Assembly (NCBI RefSeq): GCF_023856365.1
Contig: NC_064544.1
Span: 21,490,399 to 21,554,398 of the forward strand
Direction of reading: 5' to 3'
Source of the DNA: Brienomyrus brachyistius
Lineage: Eukaryota; Chordata; Actinopteri; Osteoglossiformes; Mormyridae
Length of the DNA: 64,000 nt
Shown: piece after piece, positions 9,755 to 20,049 of the stretch
Layout of the letters: each line of letters starts with the position of its first letter
Position numbering within the stretch: the first letter of the stretch is position 1
Program-made: the position numbers and the translations under genes
The notes under the pieces: generated by a model
Seen by the model: only the letters and a program-made list of their open reading frames with translations
Databases searched by the model: none
What the model was told of the DNA's origin: nothing

Positions 9755-10049
9755 CTGATGCAAGCCAGATCCTTTTATTTAGCAAAATTGTGATTAATAA
9801 TTAAATGTTATGTTTGAGGGGCACAGGCGGGACTCCACACGCACACACACGTTAAAAAAAATGGCTCAAGAAAAGGGCACTTGGGATACCCAAGAGGAAA
9901 GGGGCAGGTGCTCAAGCCCCCTCCTCCTCCTCTGCACGTGTCTTATGCCCTCACTAAAAAAAGCATACTTAAAGTTCATTTTATTAAGTATACTTCCCGG
10001 GACTAAATTGGCCCACTTTTTGTTCATTAAAGTATATATTTTAAGTGTA

Positions 10050-10330
10050 TTTCATCCATCCATTTTCCAAACCACTTATCCTACTGGCTCGCGGGGGGTC
10101 TGGAGCCTATCCCGGAAGCGATGGGCACGAGGCAGGGAACAACCTAGGAGGGGGGGCCAGCCCATCGCAGGGCACACTCACACACCATTCACGCACACAT
10201 GCATGCCTTTTAGCAACTCCAGTTAGCCTCAGCATGTTTTTGGACTGTGGGGGGAAACCGGAGTACCCGGAGGAAACCCCTCAACGACATGGGGAGAACA
10301 TACAAACTCCACACACATGTGACCCAGACA
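10050..10330 (-). mobile_element. V-SINE (DANA/HE1-type), 5'-truncated
   Basis: On the - strand it shows the conserved central V-SINE segment (tGTGTGGAGTTTGTATGTTC... and CTCCGGGTACTCCGGTTTCC, read as their complements at about 10253-10310) and ends in a GGATGGATG tail at 10050. The tRNA-derived head is absent. Related copies are at 16376, 21236, 34430 and 47193. Confidence 0.85.
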
Positions 10331-10474
10331 ACAATATTGTTTTGAAAGATAAAATACATGTTACATATACTGTAAGCTAGACTTTTCTCACTATAGTAAG
10401 CTATACTTACAAATTTTTTAAGTTAAATATACTTCTCTTTCGTAAGGGTGGGCAGACTCTCAGATTTCATGTTA

Positions 10475-11755
10475 GGGTTTCCACATTCAAACTGGATGAA
10501 GGGTTTAGGAGTTTCAGCTCGTTAACATGTGCCACCTTCTTTTTAAATGGGCCAAAAGTAATTGGACAATTCACTTAAAAGCTATTTCATGAACAAGTGT
10601 GGGCAATTCCTTCGTTCTTTCATTATCAATTAAGCAGATAAAAGGCCTGGAGTTGATTTGAGGGGACTTGAGGTGATTTGGAAGACTGAGGAGTGAACAT
10701 ACAACATGCGGTCAAAGGAACTCAGTATGCAGGTGAAACAGGCCACCCTGAGGCTGCGAAAAGAGAAAAAAAACAATTTGAGAAATTGCCACATTAGGAG
10801 TGATAAAATCCAATTTGGAACGTTCTGAGAAAGAAAGAAAGCATTGGTGAGCAGAATCATTTCCATGGTGAAGAGAAACCCCTTCGTAACAGACAACCAA
10901 GCGAACAACACTCTCCGAGAGGTTGGCGTATCAATATCCAAGTCTACCGTAAAGAGAAGACTGCATGAAAGCAAATGCAGAGGGTTCACTGCAAGATGCA
11001 AGCCACTCATAAGCCTTAAGAATAGAAAGGCTAGATTGGACTTGGCAAAAAAACATCTAAAAAAGCCAGAACAATTCTGGACCAGCATTCTTTGGACAGA
11101 ATGCTGAAGTGCACAGAGACATCATGTCTGCGCAAATCCAGCCAAATGCAGCCAAACTGATTGGGCGGCGTTTCATAACACAGATGGACAATGACCCAAA
11201 ACACACAGGAAAGGCAACCCAGGACTTTATTAAAGCAAAGAAGTGGAATATTCTCGAATGGCCAAGTCAGGCACCTGATCTCAACCCCATTGAACATGCA
11301 TTTCACTTGGTAAAGACTAAACTACAGACAGAAAGAACCTCAAACAAACAGCAACTGAAAGCTGCTGCAGTAAAGGCCTGGCAGAGCATTAAAAAGGAGG
11401 AAACCCAGCGTCTGCTCATGTCCATGAGTTCAAGACTTCAGGCAGTCATTGCCTGCAAAGGGATTTCAACAAATTTTAAAAGTATTAGAATTGAACATTT
11501 TATTTGCTGTTATATTAATTTGTCCAATTACTTATGAGCCCCTGAAAGGAGGGATTGTGTAGAAAAATTACTTTAGTTCCATACATTTTTCTGCCATGTT
11601 TTTGTTCTACCCACTGAATTAAAGCTGAAAGTCTGAACTTCAACTGCATCTGACTTGTTTCAATTAAAATTTATTGTGGTAATGTACAGAACTTAAAAAT
11701 TGAAAAACTTTGTCTCTGTCCAAATATTTATGGTTCTAACTATATTTGCATGAGG
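10475..11755 (+). pseudogene. Tc1-like transposase, internally deleted
   Basis: A near full-length Tc1-like element. The reading starts MRSKELSMQVKQATLRLR at about 10706 and is frameshifted. A helix-turn-helix region follows (FVTDNQANNTLREVGVSISK, from about 10883) and then SILWTEC at 11107, where the first catalytic Asp should occur but the frame stops. The next frame carries MDNDPKHTGKA (second Asp, about 11184) and PDLNPIEHAF (Glu region, about 11275). A segment between the first and second catalytic residues is deleted, so the protein cannot be active. The 3' end at about 11720-11755 resembles the family's terminal repeat (complement of TAGTTAGAACCATAAATATT). The left terminal repeat is not evident. 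Confidence 0.85.
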
Positions 11756-13018
11756 AAGGTAATTAGACCATCATAAACTGAATAACTTTAATTAAAACGT
11801 TATGTATAACACTGCACCTTTTAATATGTTGCATGTCTGGCAGTGAAGGTCACATTGAGTTTGCTGAATGTATTCTCTGTCTTAAATGGTCGGCCTATTT
11901 TTCCTTCTGTTGGATGATGTACCCAGTTTTCCAATAATCAAATAGTATAATGAACAGCTACATTCAAGTTCATGTTCTGTGTGTCTGATAACTGTATCTG
12001 CCACACAAATATATCAATTAAAAGGTCTCTTCTCACTGATCAAATGTCATGTCTATCTGACCTGCTTCATACATTACTTTATTCTGACAGCAAGGAAATA
12101 ATCGACCAAAACACACCTCCAAAGATATCTCGCAGAAAATGAAGATAAAAAGTCACTGAGTGGCAGATTTCGGCCATTCACACCTTCTACATTATCACAA
12201 GTTACTGGTAAATAAATGTCACTTAGCAGCTTGCAGGTCATTAATGGGCTCGTCCCTGGTCTTCACCTCACCCCAGCTTCTGTAAGCAGGAGGTGGGTCA
12301 CGCTCCCATTTATATTATCAGGGAACCTGCATGAGTGTCAGCAGCATTAAACTGCTCAGAGTCACCCTCACCGCTGGCCTTAAGTGGCACAGCACGCTGC
12401 AGCTGCTATGAAGAAAGTCCATCAGCACCTTTACTCCCTTAGCTGTCTGAGGATGGCCTGGATGTTGCCTACAGACCCTGCAAACAGGTGAGCTGTGGAG
12501 TCCATCATAACATCCTGGCATCTGCTCAACCAGGGATTGAAAAGTGCTACAGAATGTAGTGAAAGTAGCATAGAGCATCACATGCTACACTCAGCAGTCC
12601 AAGGCATTCATTTTATGCTATGGATGGCTGCAAACTCACCACCAACCACCAGGGGGCAATCAGCCCACAAATACTGATAATAACCATGGTTTCATCACTG
12701 TAGGCCTTAAGAGGTGATAACAGGGCACGGCTGGAGACCCCTGACTGAGGCTGAAGCTGTCCCTTGCGAGACATGAAGTCCATGCAGGAAAGAAACTGGG
12801 ACAGCAGGGAGGAGAATCAAAGGGCCTGTAGATAGTGCCAGTCAACTTACTATTCTTAGTTTTGCTAATAAACTTGCTCTGAGGTGGGTTTCCTGTGTTT
12901 CTGCAGCCATTTTGTCAGTGACATCACTGTGCATTTTCTGCCGAGATGTATGTACCATTGACCACCCCTGCTGGGCACCAAGGACCTCCGACAACGACTT
13001 GGAATCAGAACGCCAGTC
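11756..13018. other. No gene recognised
   Basis: Roughly 1.2 kb of AT-rich DNA followed from about 12240 by a more GC-balanced stretch that may be old repeat sequence. Short ORFs here show no domain. From about 12870 the sequence may belong to the 5' region of the LINE whose ORF1 starts near 13019. Confidence 0.4.
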
Positions 13019-13759
13019 GTGATCATGTCTTCTGTGCCTGTGTTTTGTAGCTCCTTTGGCATGTACATCATAAACTGTCCTTCCAACGTTCCTGATTGTA
13101 TCGTATCCCAGATGCGTTTAGTGACAGTAGAGTTGGAAGACAGGATTTGCACATTGGAGTCGCGCATTAGCAGGTTAGTGGAGATTAAGCAGATTGAGGG
13201 ATTTATAGATACGGCTCAATCGGATCACACAGCTGGATTAAATCTAGCAGTTGTTCGTCCTGCCTCAAATGTCTCCAGTCCAGCAGCAGCAGCCATCACA
13301 CGCGAGCCCTGGGTCACGGTCAGGTGTGGTCCTAGGAGGTCTAAGCTGAGAGCGCCTGCACGCCAGTCGGCTGCTGCTCTTAGCAACAGATTCTCTGCTC
13401 TCAGCAGTACGTCTGCCAAAGCGGAAAAGGTGCTCGTGATTGGGGACTCGATTATTAGAAAACTTAGAGCTTCTAACAATCGGAAAGCAGCGGTTTCTGA
13501 AAAATGCCACCCTGGGGCCAGAGTTTCCGACATCGAGACGACATTGGACTCCCTCTACAGCAATGAAGTCTCCACCTTGGTTGTTCACACTGGAATTAAT
13601 GACATGAAGTCCCGACAATCTGAGGTATTAAAGAGGAACTTCCTCTCTTTGTGTGCAAAAGCTAAAACTAAATGCCAGAATCTAATTGTTTCTGGTCTCT
13701 TACCACTTCTCTATAAAAGGGATGTAATCTACAGTAGGTTACATTCCCTAAACTGCTGA
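13019..13759 (+). pseudogene. CR1-like LINE ORF1 with SGNH/esterase domain
   Basis: A 246-codon open frame. A short coiled-coil-like segment (VELEDRICTLESRISRLVE, from about 13127) precedes a polar linker and an SGNH hydrolase-type region: VLVIGDSIIRKL (GDS block, about 13432) and VVHTGINDM (about 13579). Esterase domains of this kind are known in the first ORF of CR1/L2-like non-LTR retrotransposons. The hydrolase lacks its C-terminal catalytic block because the frame stops at 13759 and no reverse transcriptase follows directly, so the copy is 3'-truncated or rearranged. The Met at 13019 is only the first Met in frame. Confidence 0.7.
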
Positions 13760-14365
13760 TTAGAGACTTGGTGTGTTCGATGCGTTTCTGAATCTCATGA
13801 GCCACCAATCAGTTTCTTTTTGACATGACATTGGTTGCTGTTGCCCATAGGCATTAAATTCTCTTAATTTAATTGTAACTAGTAAAAAATTTCTTTTCTT
13901 CTGTCTTGCAGACTTGAGGGCACAAAATTCACAGCATTACGACTCTAATCTGAGCTTAACTCCTCTATGAGTTATTCCTACTATACACAGTGCAGTAAAA
14001 AGTGTTCCCCCCCCCAATTTCCTATATTTTTCCTCATTCATGACATAGTGGAGAGAGTGTCTCCCACCTAGCTGTTCCTCCCCCTTTGGGCGTTACTGTA
14101 GCTTTCAGAAGGTTCCTGTAGCTTTCAGAAGCATACTGAACTGGCTGTGGTGCAAAGAAATACATCCACATTTAATGAAGGCCATCATTAAAATCCCTCC
14201 AGGTTCACAGCGTTGTGAATGAGTCCATCTTAGACGAGTCAGAGTCAAGACTGAGTTCAACAGGGTGGTGAATCTGAGACGAGAATGAGTCCAACAGGGT
14301 GGCAAGTCCCAGGCAAGACCAAGTACAACTTCAGTACGAGTCGAAGACGAGACCAAAACCTCCAC
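13760..14365. other. Repeat-rich spacer
   Basis: Contains a CAGTGCAGTAAAAAGTGTTC phrase at about 13990, resembling a Tc1-like MITE end. Also has a degenerate direct-repeat block with GAGTCCAACAGGGTGG-type phrases at about 14220-14310. No gene was recognised. Confidence 0.4.
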
Positions 14366-15125
14366 GTTCCTCCCAGTTGATTCTGGGGTTCATCAGGGGT
14401 GTGTTCTTACTCCTACTCTGTTCAATGCTTGCATGGACCCAGTGTTGGGCAGGATCGTGGGGTTCAGCTGCTGTGAGATCTATTGGGAGAAGAAAGATTC
14501 ACTGAAATTGACTTTGCTGATGATGTTGTGATGTTTGTGAAGTGTTGTGATGAAGTGTGTCTGTCTGTGGGAGAATGTTGACCAGGTTGAAAGGTTCACT
14601 TACCTCAGCAGCGACATTCATGTCTCTGGTGACTCTTCCTATGAAGTCAGTAGATGGATTGGAAGAGCATGGGGGGTCATGAGGTCACTGAAAAGGGGTG
14701 TGTGATGCTCCTGATATCTTTGCAAGATTATGAAGGTCTGAGTCCTGGTGCTCCCTGTCTTGATGTATGGCTGTGAGACATAGACGCTATCCAGTGAGCT
14801 GAGACGAAGACTGGACGAAGACTGGACGAAGACTGGATGAAGACTGGACTCCTTCGGTACTGTGTCTCTTCGAAGAATCCTTGGGAACCACTGGTTTGAC
14901 TTTGTGGCTAATGAGTGGTTGCTAGAGGAGTCCCGAATGAGGCACATCCTCTTAGCTGAGGACCGGAGTAGCAGGACCAGGCTAAGGTGACGCCCATGGA
15001 AGACCTGGCCATTTCCAGCGGGTGGGACTGGACCATGTGTTAGCCTGGGTTGGTCGTCAGGATCCCGAGATGTTTTGTTGTGTAGTGGGTACGGCAACAC
15101 GCTGCACCAGTGCATGCTCCACAAC
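14366..15125 (+). pseudogene. Non-LTR retrotransposon reverse transcriptase remnant
   Basis: Frame-broken reverse transcriptase. GVLTPTLFNACMDPVLGR is seen around 14400-14450, an FADDVVMFVK block (the catalytic ADD motif) near 14510-14540, VLMYGCET near 14760, and LRRILGNHWFDFVANEWLL near 14865-14925, then the downstream basic region to about 15120. Many frameshifts and stops are present. Four direct copies of GAAGACTGGA(C/T) at 14814-14850 are a local expansion inside the coding region. Same broad class as the fragment at 8808, in the opposite orientation. Confidence 0.75.
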
Positions 15126-15818
15126 CTGACCTGATATTATCCCGCTGAATACATTGAAATTTAAAAAATGCATAAAACAACACAAAGTTCCTTTAAAGGT
15201 ATTTCTTATTTAGGAAACCTTTCATGAAACATTCAAAGAATGTAGCTACAGAGAAATGTTTATGATTGGGTGGGGGGGCGCTGGGGGGGCTGTCTCTGGA
15301 GTCATGCTGCCCAATATACATTGATACTGCATATTATTATATAATATTGTACACTGTCGTATATGATTAAGACTGCAGTTATTTCTGTATATTAAAGAAA
15401 TCATATACCATCTTTAGCACAATATTTGTATGCTACCATATGCATGTTATTGTGTTTACCTAATGTGCAAATGTAATGCATGTCAGCTGAAGGTCTCTTT
15501 CGCTGTGGGAATACAATTTCTCTTCTGTGATACACCCAAGGGCCTTGAAATGGCATGGATACGCTGGCAGATTTCCGGGGGCCCAGCACTTTATAGGAGC
15601 CTATTTCTAACGTCAGGGGCCCAGGTAAATCCACTGAGCCCCCCCACCACTGGCTGGTAAAATCTACCAGGGCCCACGGTGATATTGTGGTATTTTTGCC
15701 AAGGAGCTCCACATTTCTAGCTTCACCTCTCCTGCATACACCTATAAGAAAAAACCAACAATACAACATATTGAATCTTTTGGAACATTTTTGTTCGACT
15801 GTCACATGTAGACTTATT
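15126..15818. other. No gene recognised
   Basis: AT-rich, with a G-run at about 15270-15290. The part 15545-15700 has GGGGCCCAG-type phrases that may be old DNA-transposon sequence. No supported feature. Confidence 0.35.
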
Positions 15819-16090
15819 GTCACGCCGGCAGGCGGCGCAGGGATCGGAGAACCAGGATCCGAGGCAGAGAGTCGTGAATGAGGGGTTTATTATATAAAAC
15901 ACAGCAGGATGACGTACAAAACAGCGAGAGACTTCAATGGCAGACCCTCGGGAAACAGACTCAGAAGCATTCTAAAATACACTGGACTCAATGGCAAAAC
16001 AAGAAACAGCTGATAACAATCAGGAATTCAAATGAGGTAAATGGGGGGGCGTGGCACACAGGAGGATCGAACGAGCAGGTCATGAGTGGA
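15819..16090. repeat. Interspersed repeat related to 6925-7210
   Basis: Begins TTGTCACGCCGGCAGGCGGC and ends with GGGGGGGCGTGGCACACAGG plus GATCGAACGAGCAGGTCATG. These ends are shared with pieces at 6338-6390 (complement) and 7165-7210. A compact non-coding repeat of LTR or MITE type. Family not identified. Confidence 0.5.
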
Positions 16091-16375
16091 GTCCCTCTCA
16101 GGTGAATTTATATGACATAGTTTCAATTTGATCTCTCCTTGGACAATTTTATTGAATGTAACAGACAAAATTAATTTATAATTTAATCTTCAGCCAGTGG
16201 TACGGAAATGATTCTACACCAGATTAGATGGAAAAAGCTTTCAGCTGAGGTTTGCTTTTCATGATTTATGGTGCATTCAAAATAGTTCCCTAATCAAATA
16301 CATCGCAGTTGATTTGTTCAAGGGCAAATTTATTGAATACTATGTGCACAATTAATAAAAAAGGAGCTATTCTTG

Positions 16376-16734
16376 GGGGCAGCATGGAGCTGCAGTGGTT
16401 AGCACTGTTGCCTCACACCTCTGGGACCTGGGTTCAAGTCTCCGGCTGGGTCACATGTGTGTGGAGTTTGCATGTTCTCCCCATGTCGTCGTGGGGTTTC
16501 CTCCGGGTACTCCGGTTTCCCCCCACAGTCCAAAAACATGCTGAGGCTAATTGGACTTGCTAAATTGCCCGTAGGAGTGCATGTGAGAGTGAATGGTGTG
16601 TGAGTGTGCCCTGCGATGGGCTGGCCCCCCATCCTGGGTTGTTCCCTGCCTCGTGCCCATTGCTTCCGGGATAGGCTCCGGACCCCCCGTGACCCAGAAG
16701 GATAAGTGGTTTGGAAAAAGGATGGATGGATGAA
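16376..16734 (+). mobile_element. V-SINE, near full length
   Basis: Full structure visible. The tRNA-derived head (GCAGTGGTTAGCACTGTTGC with B-box-like GGGTTCAAGTC) is followed by the conserved V-SINE core (GTGTGGAGTTTGCATGTTCT, CTCCGGGTACTCCGGTTTCC) and a tail ending GGATGGATGGATG. It is flanked by CTATTCTTG at 16367-16375 and 16735-16743, a target-site duplication. It splits a - strand open stretch of unknown nature (16740-16985). Confidence 0.9.
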
Positions 16735-16739
16735 CTATT

Positions 16740-16985
16740 CTTGAAGCATTTTACCCAGTCAGAGATATCAATGACATTTTTCCCCCACGTGTGTCGCAGT
16801 AGGTCAGTTGCTTCCTTGGCCTTTTCTGGCCCTTTAGGTATTAGACCGCAGTTCCTCAGATCCCTCTGAGTCTCCTTGTTCAAACATTGCTTTTGAATAC
16901 GGTTGTTGCTACTTTTGTGCTCTTGAAAGCGCTGCTTCATGTAAGGCTTTCTTCCTTTGCCTCGGGTCTTCAGAACGCTGGCTAA
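16740..16985 (-). other. Open coding-like fragment of unknown origin
   Basis: On the - strand a frame reads MKQRFQEHKSSNNRIQKQCL and continues with ETQRDLRNCGLIPKGPEKAK, ATDLLRHTWGKNVIDISDW and VKCFKN before entering the SINE. It has a charged, protein-like composition, but no family was recognised. It could be an exon fragment or part of a transposon ORF. The upstream - strand extension (toward 16985) stays readable for a few codons. Confidence 0.3.
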
Positions 16986-17135
16986 GGCGAATCTTGAGTA
17001 ACATGCAGCCAGTTAATCATTGTAACTGAAAAAATCCCTTTGGGCAACAGGCTATCCGTGCCCTCTTGTTGCTGTTCTGTCATGCATAGATTGTTTGTCT
17101 CCAAACCCGAAAGGAAGGGAGGACTTGGAAACTTG

Positions 17136-17211
17136 CGTCCCCGCGTGGGTTTAAACCACCCACCTCTCAGTTAACAGCTGAGCCTGTTCACCGGCTATGC
17201 CACAGAGAAAC
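17136..17211 (-). tRNA. tRNA-Asn(GTT)-like pseudogene
   Basis: On the - strand the sequence runs GTTTCTCTGTGGCATAGCCG, then an anticodon arm CTCAGCTGTTAACTGAG with GTT in the loop, then GTGGGTGGTTTAAACCCAC and GGGGACG. The acceptor, anticodon and T arms are recognisable as tRNA-Asn. The D arm has changes (GGCATAGCCGGTGAACAG instead of the canonical form) and the T loop reads TTTAAA rather than TTCGAN, so it is probably a decayed copy. Confidence 0.6.
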
Positions 17212-17308
17212 TGTCATCTCCTACTTGCCTTGAAATCAGAAGATGCTTATAAGAGTGCAGCCAGTCAGAAGAGAAAGAAACCGATTGAGAATGATGTTGT
17301 TTTTTTTC

Positions 17309-17386
17309 TCCTGACTACCTCAGTCAGTAGAACATGAGACTCTTAATCTCAGGATGGTACTGTAGGTTCGGGCCCCATGCAGGCTG
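17309..17386 (+). tRNA. tRNA-Lys(CTT)-like pseudogene
   Basis: TACCTCAGTCAGTAGAACAT (A-box region) is followed by GAGACTCTTAATCTC, a perfect tRNA-Lys anticodon arm with CTT, and GGTTCGGGCCC (B-box/T loop). The D-loop GG pair is mutated to AG and the variable/T region carries a few extra bases, so a functional tRNA is unlikely. It lies 97 bp from the tRNA-Asn-like sequence on the other strand. Confidence 0.6.
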
Positions 17387-17599
17387 ATGGCTTTTGACAC
17401 ACACAGCCTTGTTCCATTCCTACACATGGACACATGCGGGTGTCATGTTAAAGAGGCAGCCTGTCTGTATTACCAGCAATATGAAGTCATCTGGGCCACA
17501 TGTGTCTGCAAAAGCCTCTCTCTTGAAGTTCATATTCTTAGATAACAGGGCTGCTTTTTTAGATCAAGTACAAGGAATTTGTTCTGGTATATCTGTCCA

Positions 17600-18160
17600 T
17601 ACATATATTACACATATTAACACACATATTGCACAGTAAGTTATAATAAATATAACACAAAGAACAGACGGTAACAACATACAGTACAGAACAACACAAG
17701 GGCAGACTAGATGGACATGGCAGACAATATCTAGGGCAGATGGTTATGCATTTTGATGGCTGGTTCTATAATTTCTCAGCTCTAAAAAGAATCTGTGTAG
17801 GCAATGAGTTGTCTTGGTTCTGAGACGCTGGTAGCATTTCCAAGATCAGGGTGTTGACCAGGTGAATGGTGACCAGGTGACCAGGGTGAGATAGGTCAGC
17901 TGCTATTCTACCAGCTCTCATCCTTGCCCTTCATTTGCCAAGGCTCTCAAGGTTGGGAAAATGACAGCTCATTGCTAGAAATGACCCACTATACTTTACT
18001 TTTGGAAAAGATGCACCAAGCAGACAATGATGGAGGATGCAGGGATGCTCTTGATCATATCAAACTGAACCAGTAATGACCGCGTGACAAAACGTTTTTT
18101 CAGGTGTCGATGGGAGTACATTCCCTCATGGCTTTCTTGGTGATGTTTATGGTGCTCTTT
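17600..18160. repeat. Interspersed repeat (LINE-related, as at 4378-5340)
   Basis: Phrases such as TAAAAAGAATCTGTGTAGGC, a region describing TTGTCTTGGTTCTGAGACGC, and CTTTCTTGGTGATGTTTATG near 18135 resemble the same teleost repeat class as 4378-5340. No open frame. The class assignment is from memory. Confidence 0.4.
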
Positions 18161-18589
18161 TCTTATTGGAGTGACCTTGAGAGAAAAATGGAACGGTAAG
18201 CAGGAAAAATGAGGCCAAGCAAGCTCTAGGAATGTAACAAGGACCTTGAGCAGTAAATCCTAAAGGATTAGAAGCTTTCAGAAAGACTGAAAAGGGAAGG
18301 AGAAGACGAGAGGAAAAGAGGGGCGAGAGCTGCAGTAAATCTGGGCTTTGGTGGGGAAAATGACAAATTTTGGCCACTAGGGACACCCCAGAGATCTCAC
18401 CCTCTGCTGCACAACTATACCTCCATTTCTGTCTTCAGGTGGGTCCAGCTTTGGCTTTCATTTATTTCCTTTTACTGTATCTGATGAGATGTAGCTATCA
18501 TTGATTTAAACTGCATGCTGCAACAATGTCTCACCCTTCCAAGGTTGGGGGTTTGAATCTCACCACATTCTACCAGTACTGTATGAATG

Positions 18590-18910
18590 TGTATGTGTGT
18601 GTGTGGGTTATATACTGTATATATTACGTTGTGGAAACCAAATGTCCCCACAATGTGATAAAAGCCTGTTATTTTGATGCTGTGAGTACCTTTTTTTGGT
18701 CCCCACAAGGGGAAACTCAGTTTTATACAAATCGGTGACTGCAATGAAAAAAGTAAAAATAGCTTGTATTTTGTTTCATTACTCATGGTTAAGGTTAGGG
18801 CCGGGTAGGGGCTAAGGTTGTTATATTTAGGATTTGAGTTCTTCCCATATAAATGTTTGGACGGTCCCCACAAAGACATGGATACAAACGTGTATGTGTG
18901 CACAACCTTC
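18590..18910. repeat. Interspersed repeat with GGTCCCCACA blocks
   Basis: Contains AATGTCCCCACAATGTGAT, TTTGGTCCCCACAAGGGG and GGTCCCCACAAAGACATGG, spaced through about 300 bp and ending in a TATGTGTG tail. This is a recurrent fish repeat pattern. No gene. Confidence 0.45.
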
Positions 18911-19189
18911 AATGGAGTGACTCTGACTGATTTGCATAGATGCTTGGTAATTGTGGTTCTTATTTTGGAGATTTTATTATATCATTGGATATAATAAAAC
19001 ATTGGATTTCCATAGCGACAAGCACACATTTACACATTTCTTATAAGATACAGTATACACTTTGTATTTGAATAAATGCATCTGATCTGCCCTCCCTGTA
19101 TCACATCTCACCTCAGACAATGCAGGAGCAGAGCTGCCAAACTCTGCGGGGACACAAGCTACCCAAACAACTAGTTCTTTACCAATAAG

Positions 19190-19480
19190 CGCTTTATCAG
19201 AAAGCACTTCTGCGAGAACTGAGAAGCTCAGAAGAAGCTTCTACCCTCAAGCCATTAGACTGTTTAATGCTTAATTAATACTTATAATTCATCTTCTCTC
19301 CTTATTTATGCGCTTCACACTGCATTAGATTTGTGTTGCACATCTCTGTTTTGTTATTCTTTACTGTAGCTTCCTTATTTAGGATCACTTATTATATAGT
19401 TACTTTAAATGTCTTTAACTGTTTAGAACTTAGTGATCAGTGGTTATTGTTAACGCACACAGTGCGCAACAATGAAATGC
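19190..19480 (+). mobile_element. LINE 3' end
   Basis: The reading RSFYPQAIRLFNA at about 19230-19270 is the typical C-terminal end of a fish LINE ORF2. It is followed by an AT-rich 3' UTR ending near 19480 in an AACAATGAAATGC phrase. 5'-truncated. Confidence 0.5.
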
Positions 19481-19529
19481 ATCCTCTACATCCATATGTG
19501 ACATCATGACATAGCAGGGGGCAGCTAAT

Positions 19530-19650
19530 TCAGCGCCCGGGGGGCAGTGCTTCGCTCAGGGTACTCAGGCCTCGATGGTCAGAGATTCAAACCAGCAATC
19601 TTTCAATGACAACTGTATTTCCCTAACCATTAAGCCCCAACTGCAGAGTT
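19530..19650 (-). mobile_element. SINE-like fragment
   Basis: GGGGCAGTGCTTCGCTCAGG, a GAGATTCAAACCAGCAATCT B-box-like block in complement, and CCCTAACCATTAAGCC are the usual hallmarks of a tRNA-related fish SINE read on the - strand. Related to 28885-29025. Confidence 0.5.
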
Positions 19651-19925
19651 GACCACCTTGCATTTCACTGCAGGATATGACCTGACTATGTAACAAATAA
19701 AAGCCTCCAATCCTTGTGTAAGTACTGTAAGTGCTGCTGAATATATATCTCAATGGGCCTGAAAGTTTAGTGAATGGAATTAGACTAGTGTGCTATAATA
19801 CTCTTGTTGATGGCATGTATGTGTGCTGCGCTCCATCAGCTGCAGTGACTGAAGTTTGTAGCTTTAAGACCACATTTAGTTTTTGACCATATATTGGGCA
19901 AAACATACCACCAAATTCCACCCTG

Positions 19926-19992
19926 TAGTGGTGGTGGTTGGGGTGTGGGGTCGTGGTTGGGGTGTGGTGTGGTGGGGTGGGCTGGGGTGGGA
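19926..19992 (+). repeat. G/T-rich low-complexity tract
   Basis: Sixty-odd bases of GGTGTGG and GGGTGG words with many runs of two to four G. Capable in principle of G-quadruplex formation on the + strand. No other feature. Confidence 0.6.
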
Positions 19993-20049
19993 GGCATTGT
20001 TAAGCCGATGTTCCTCTGAAGATGCCGCTTTTTTATTTGGCCCATTTCA

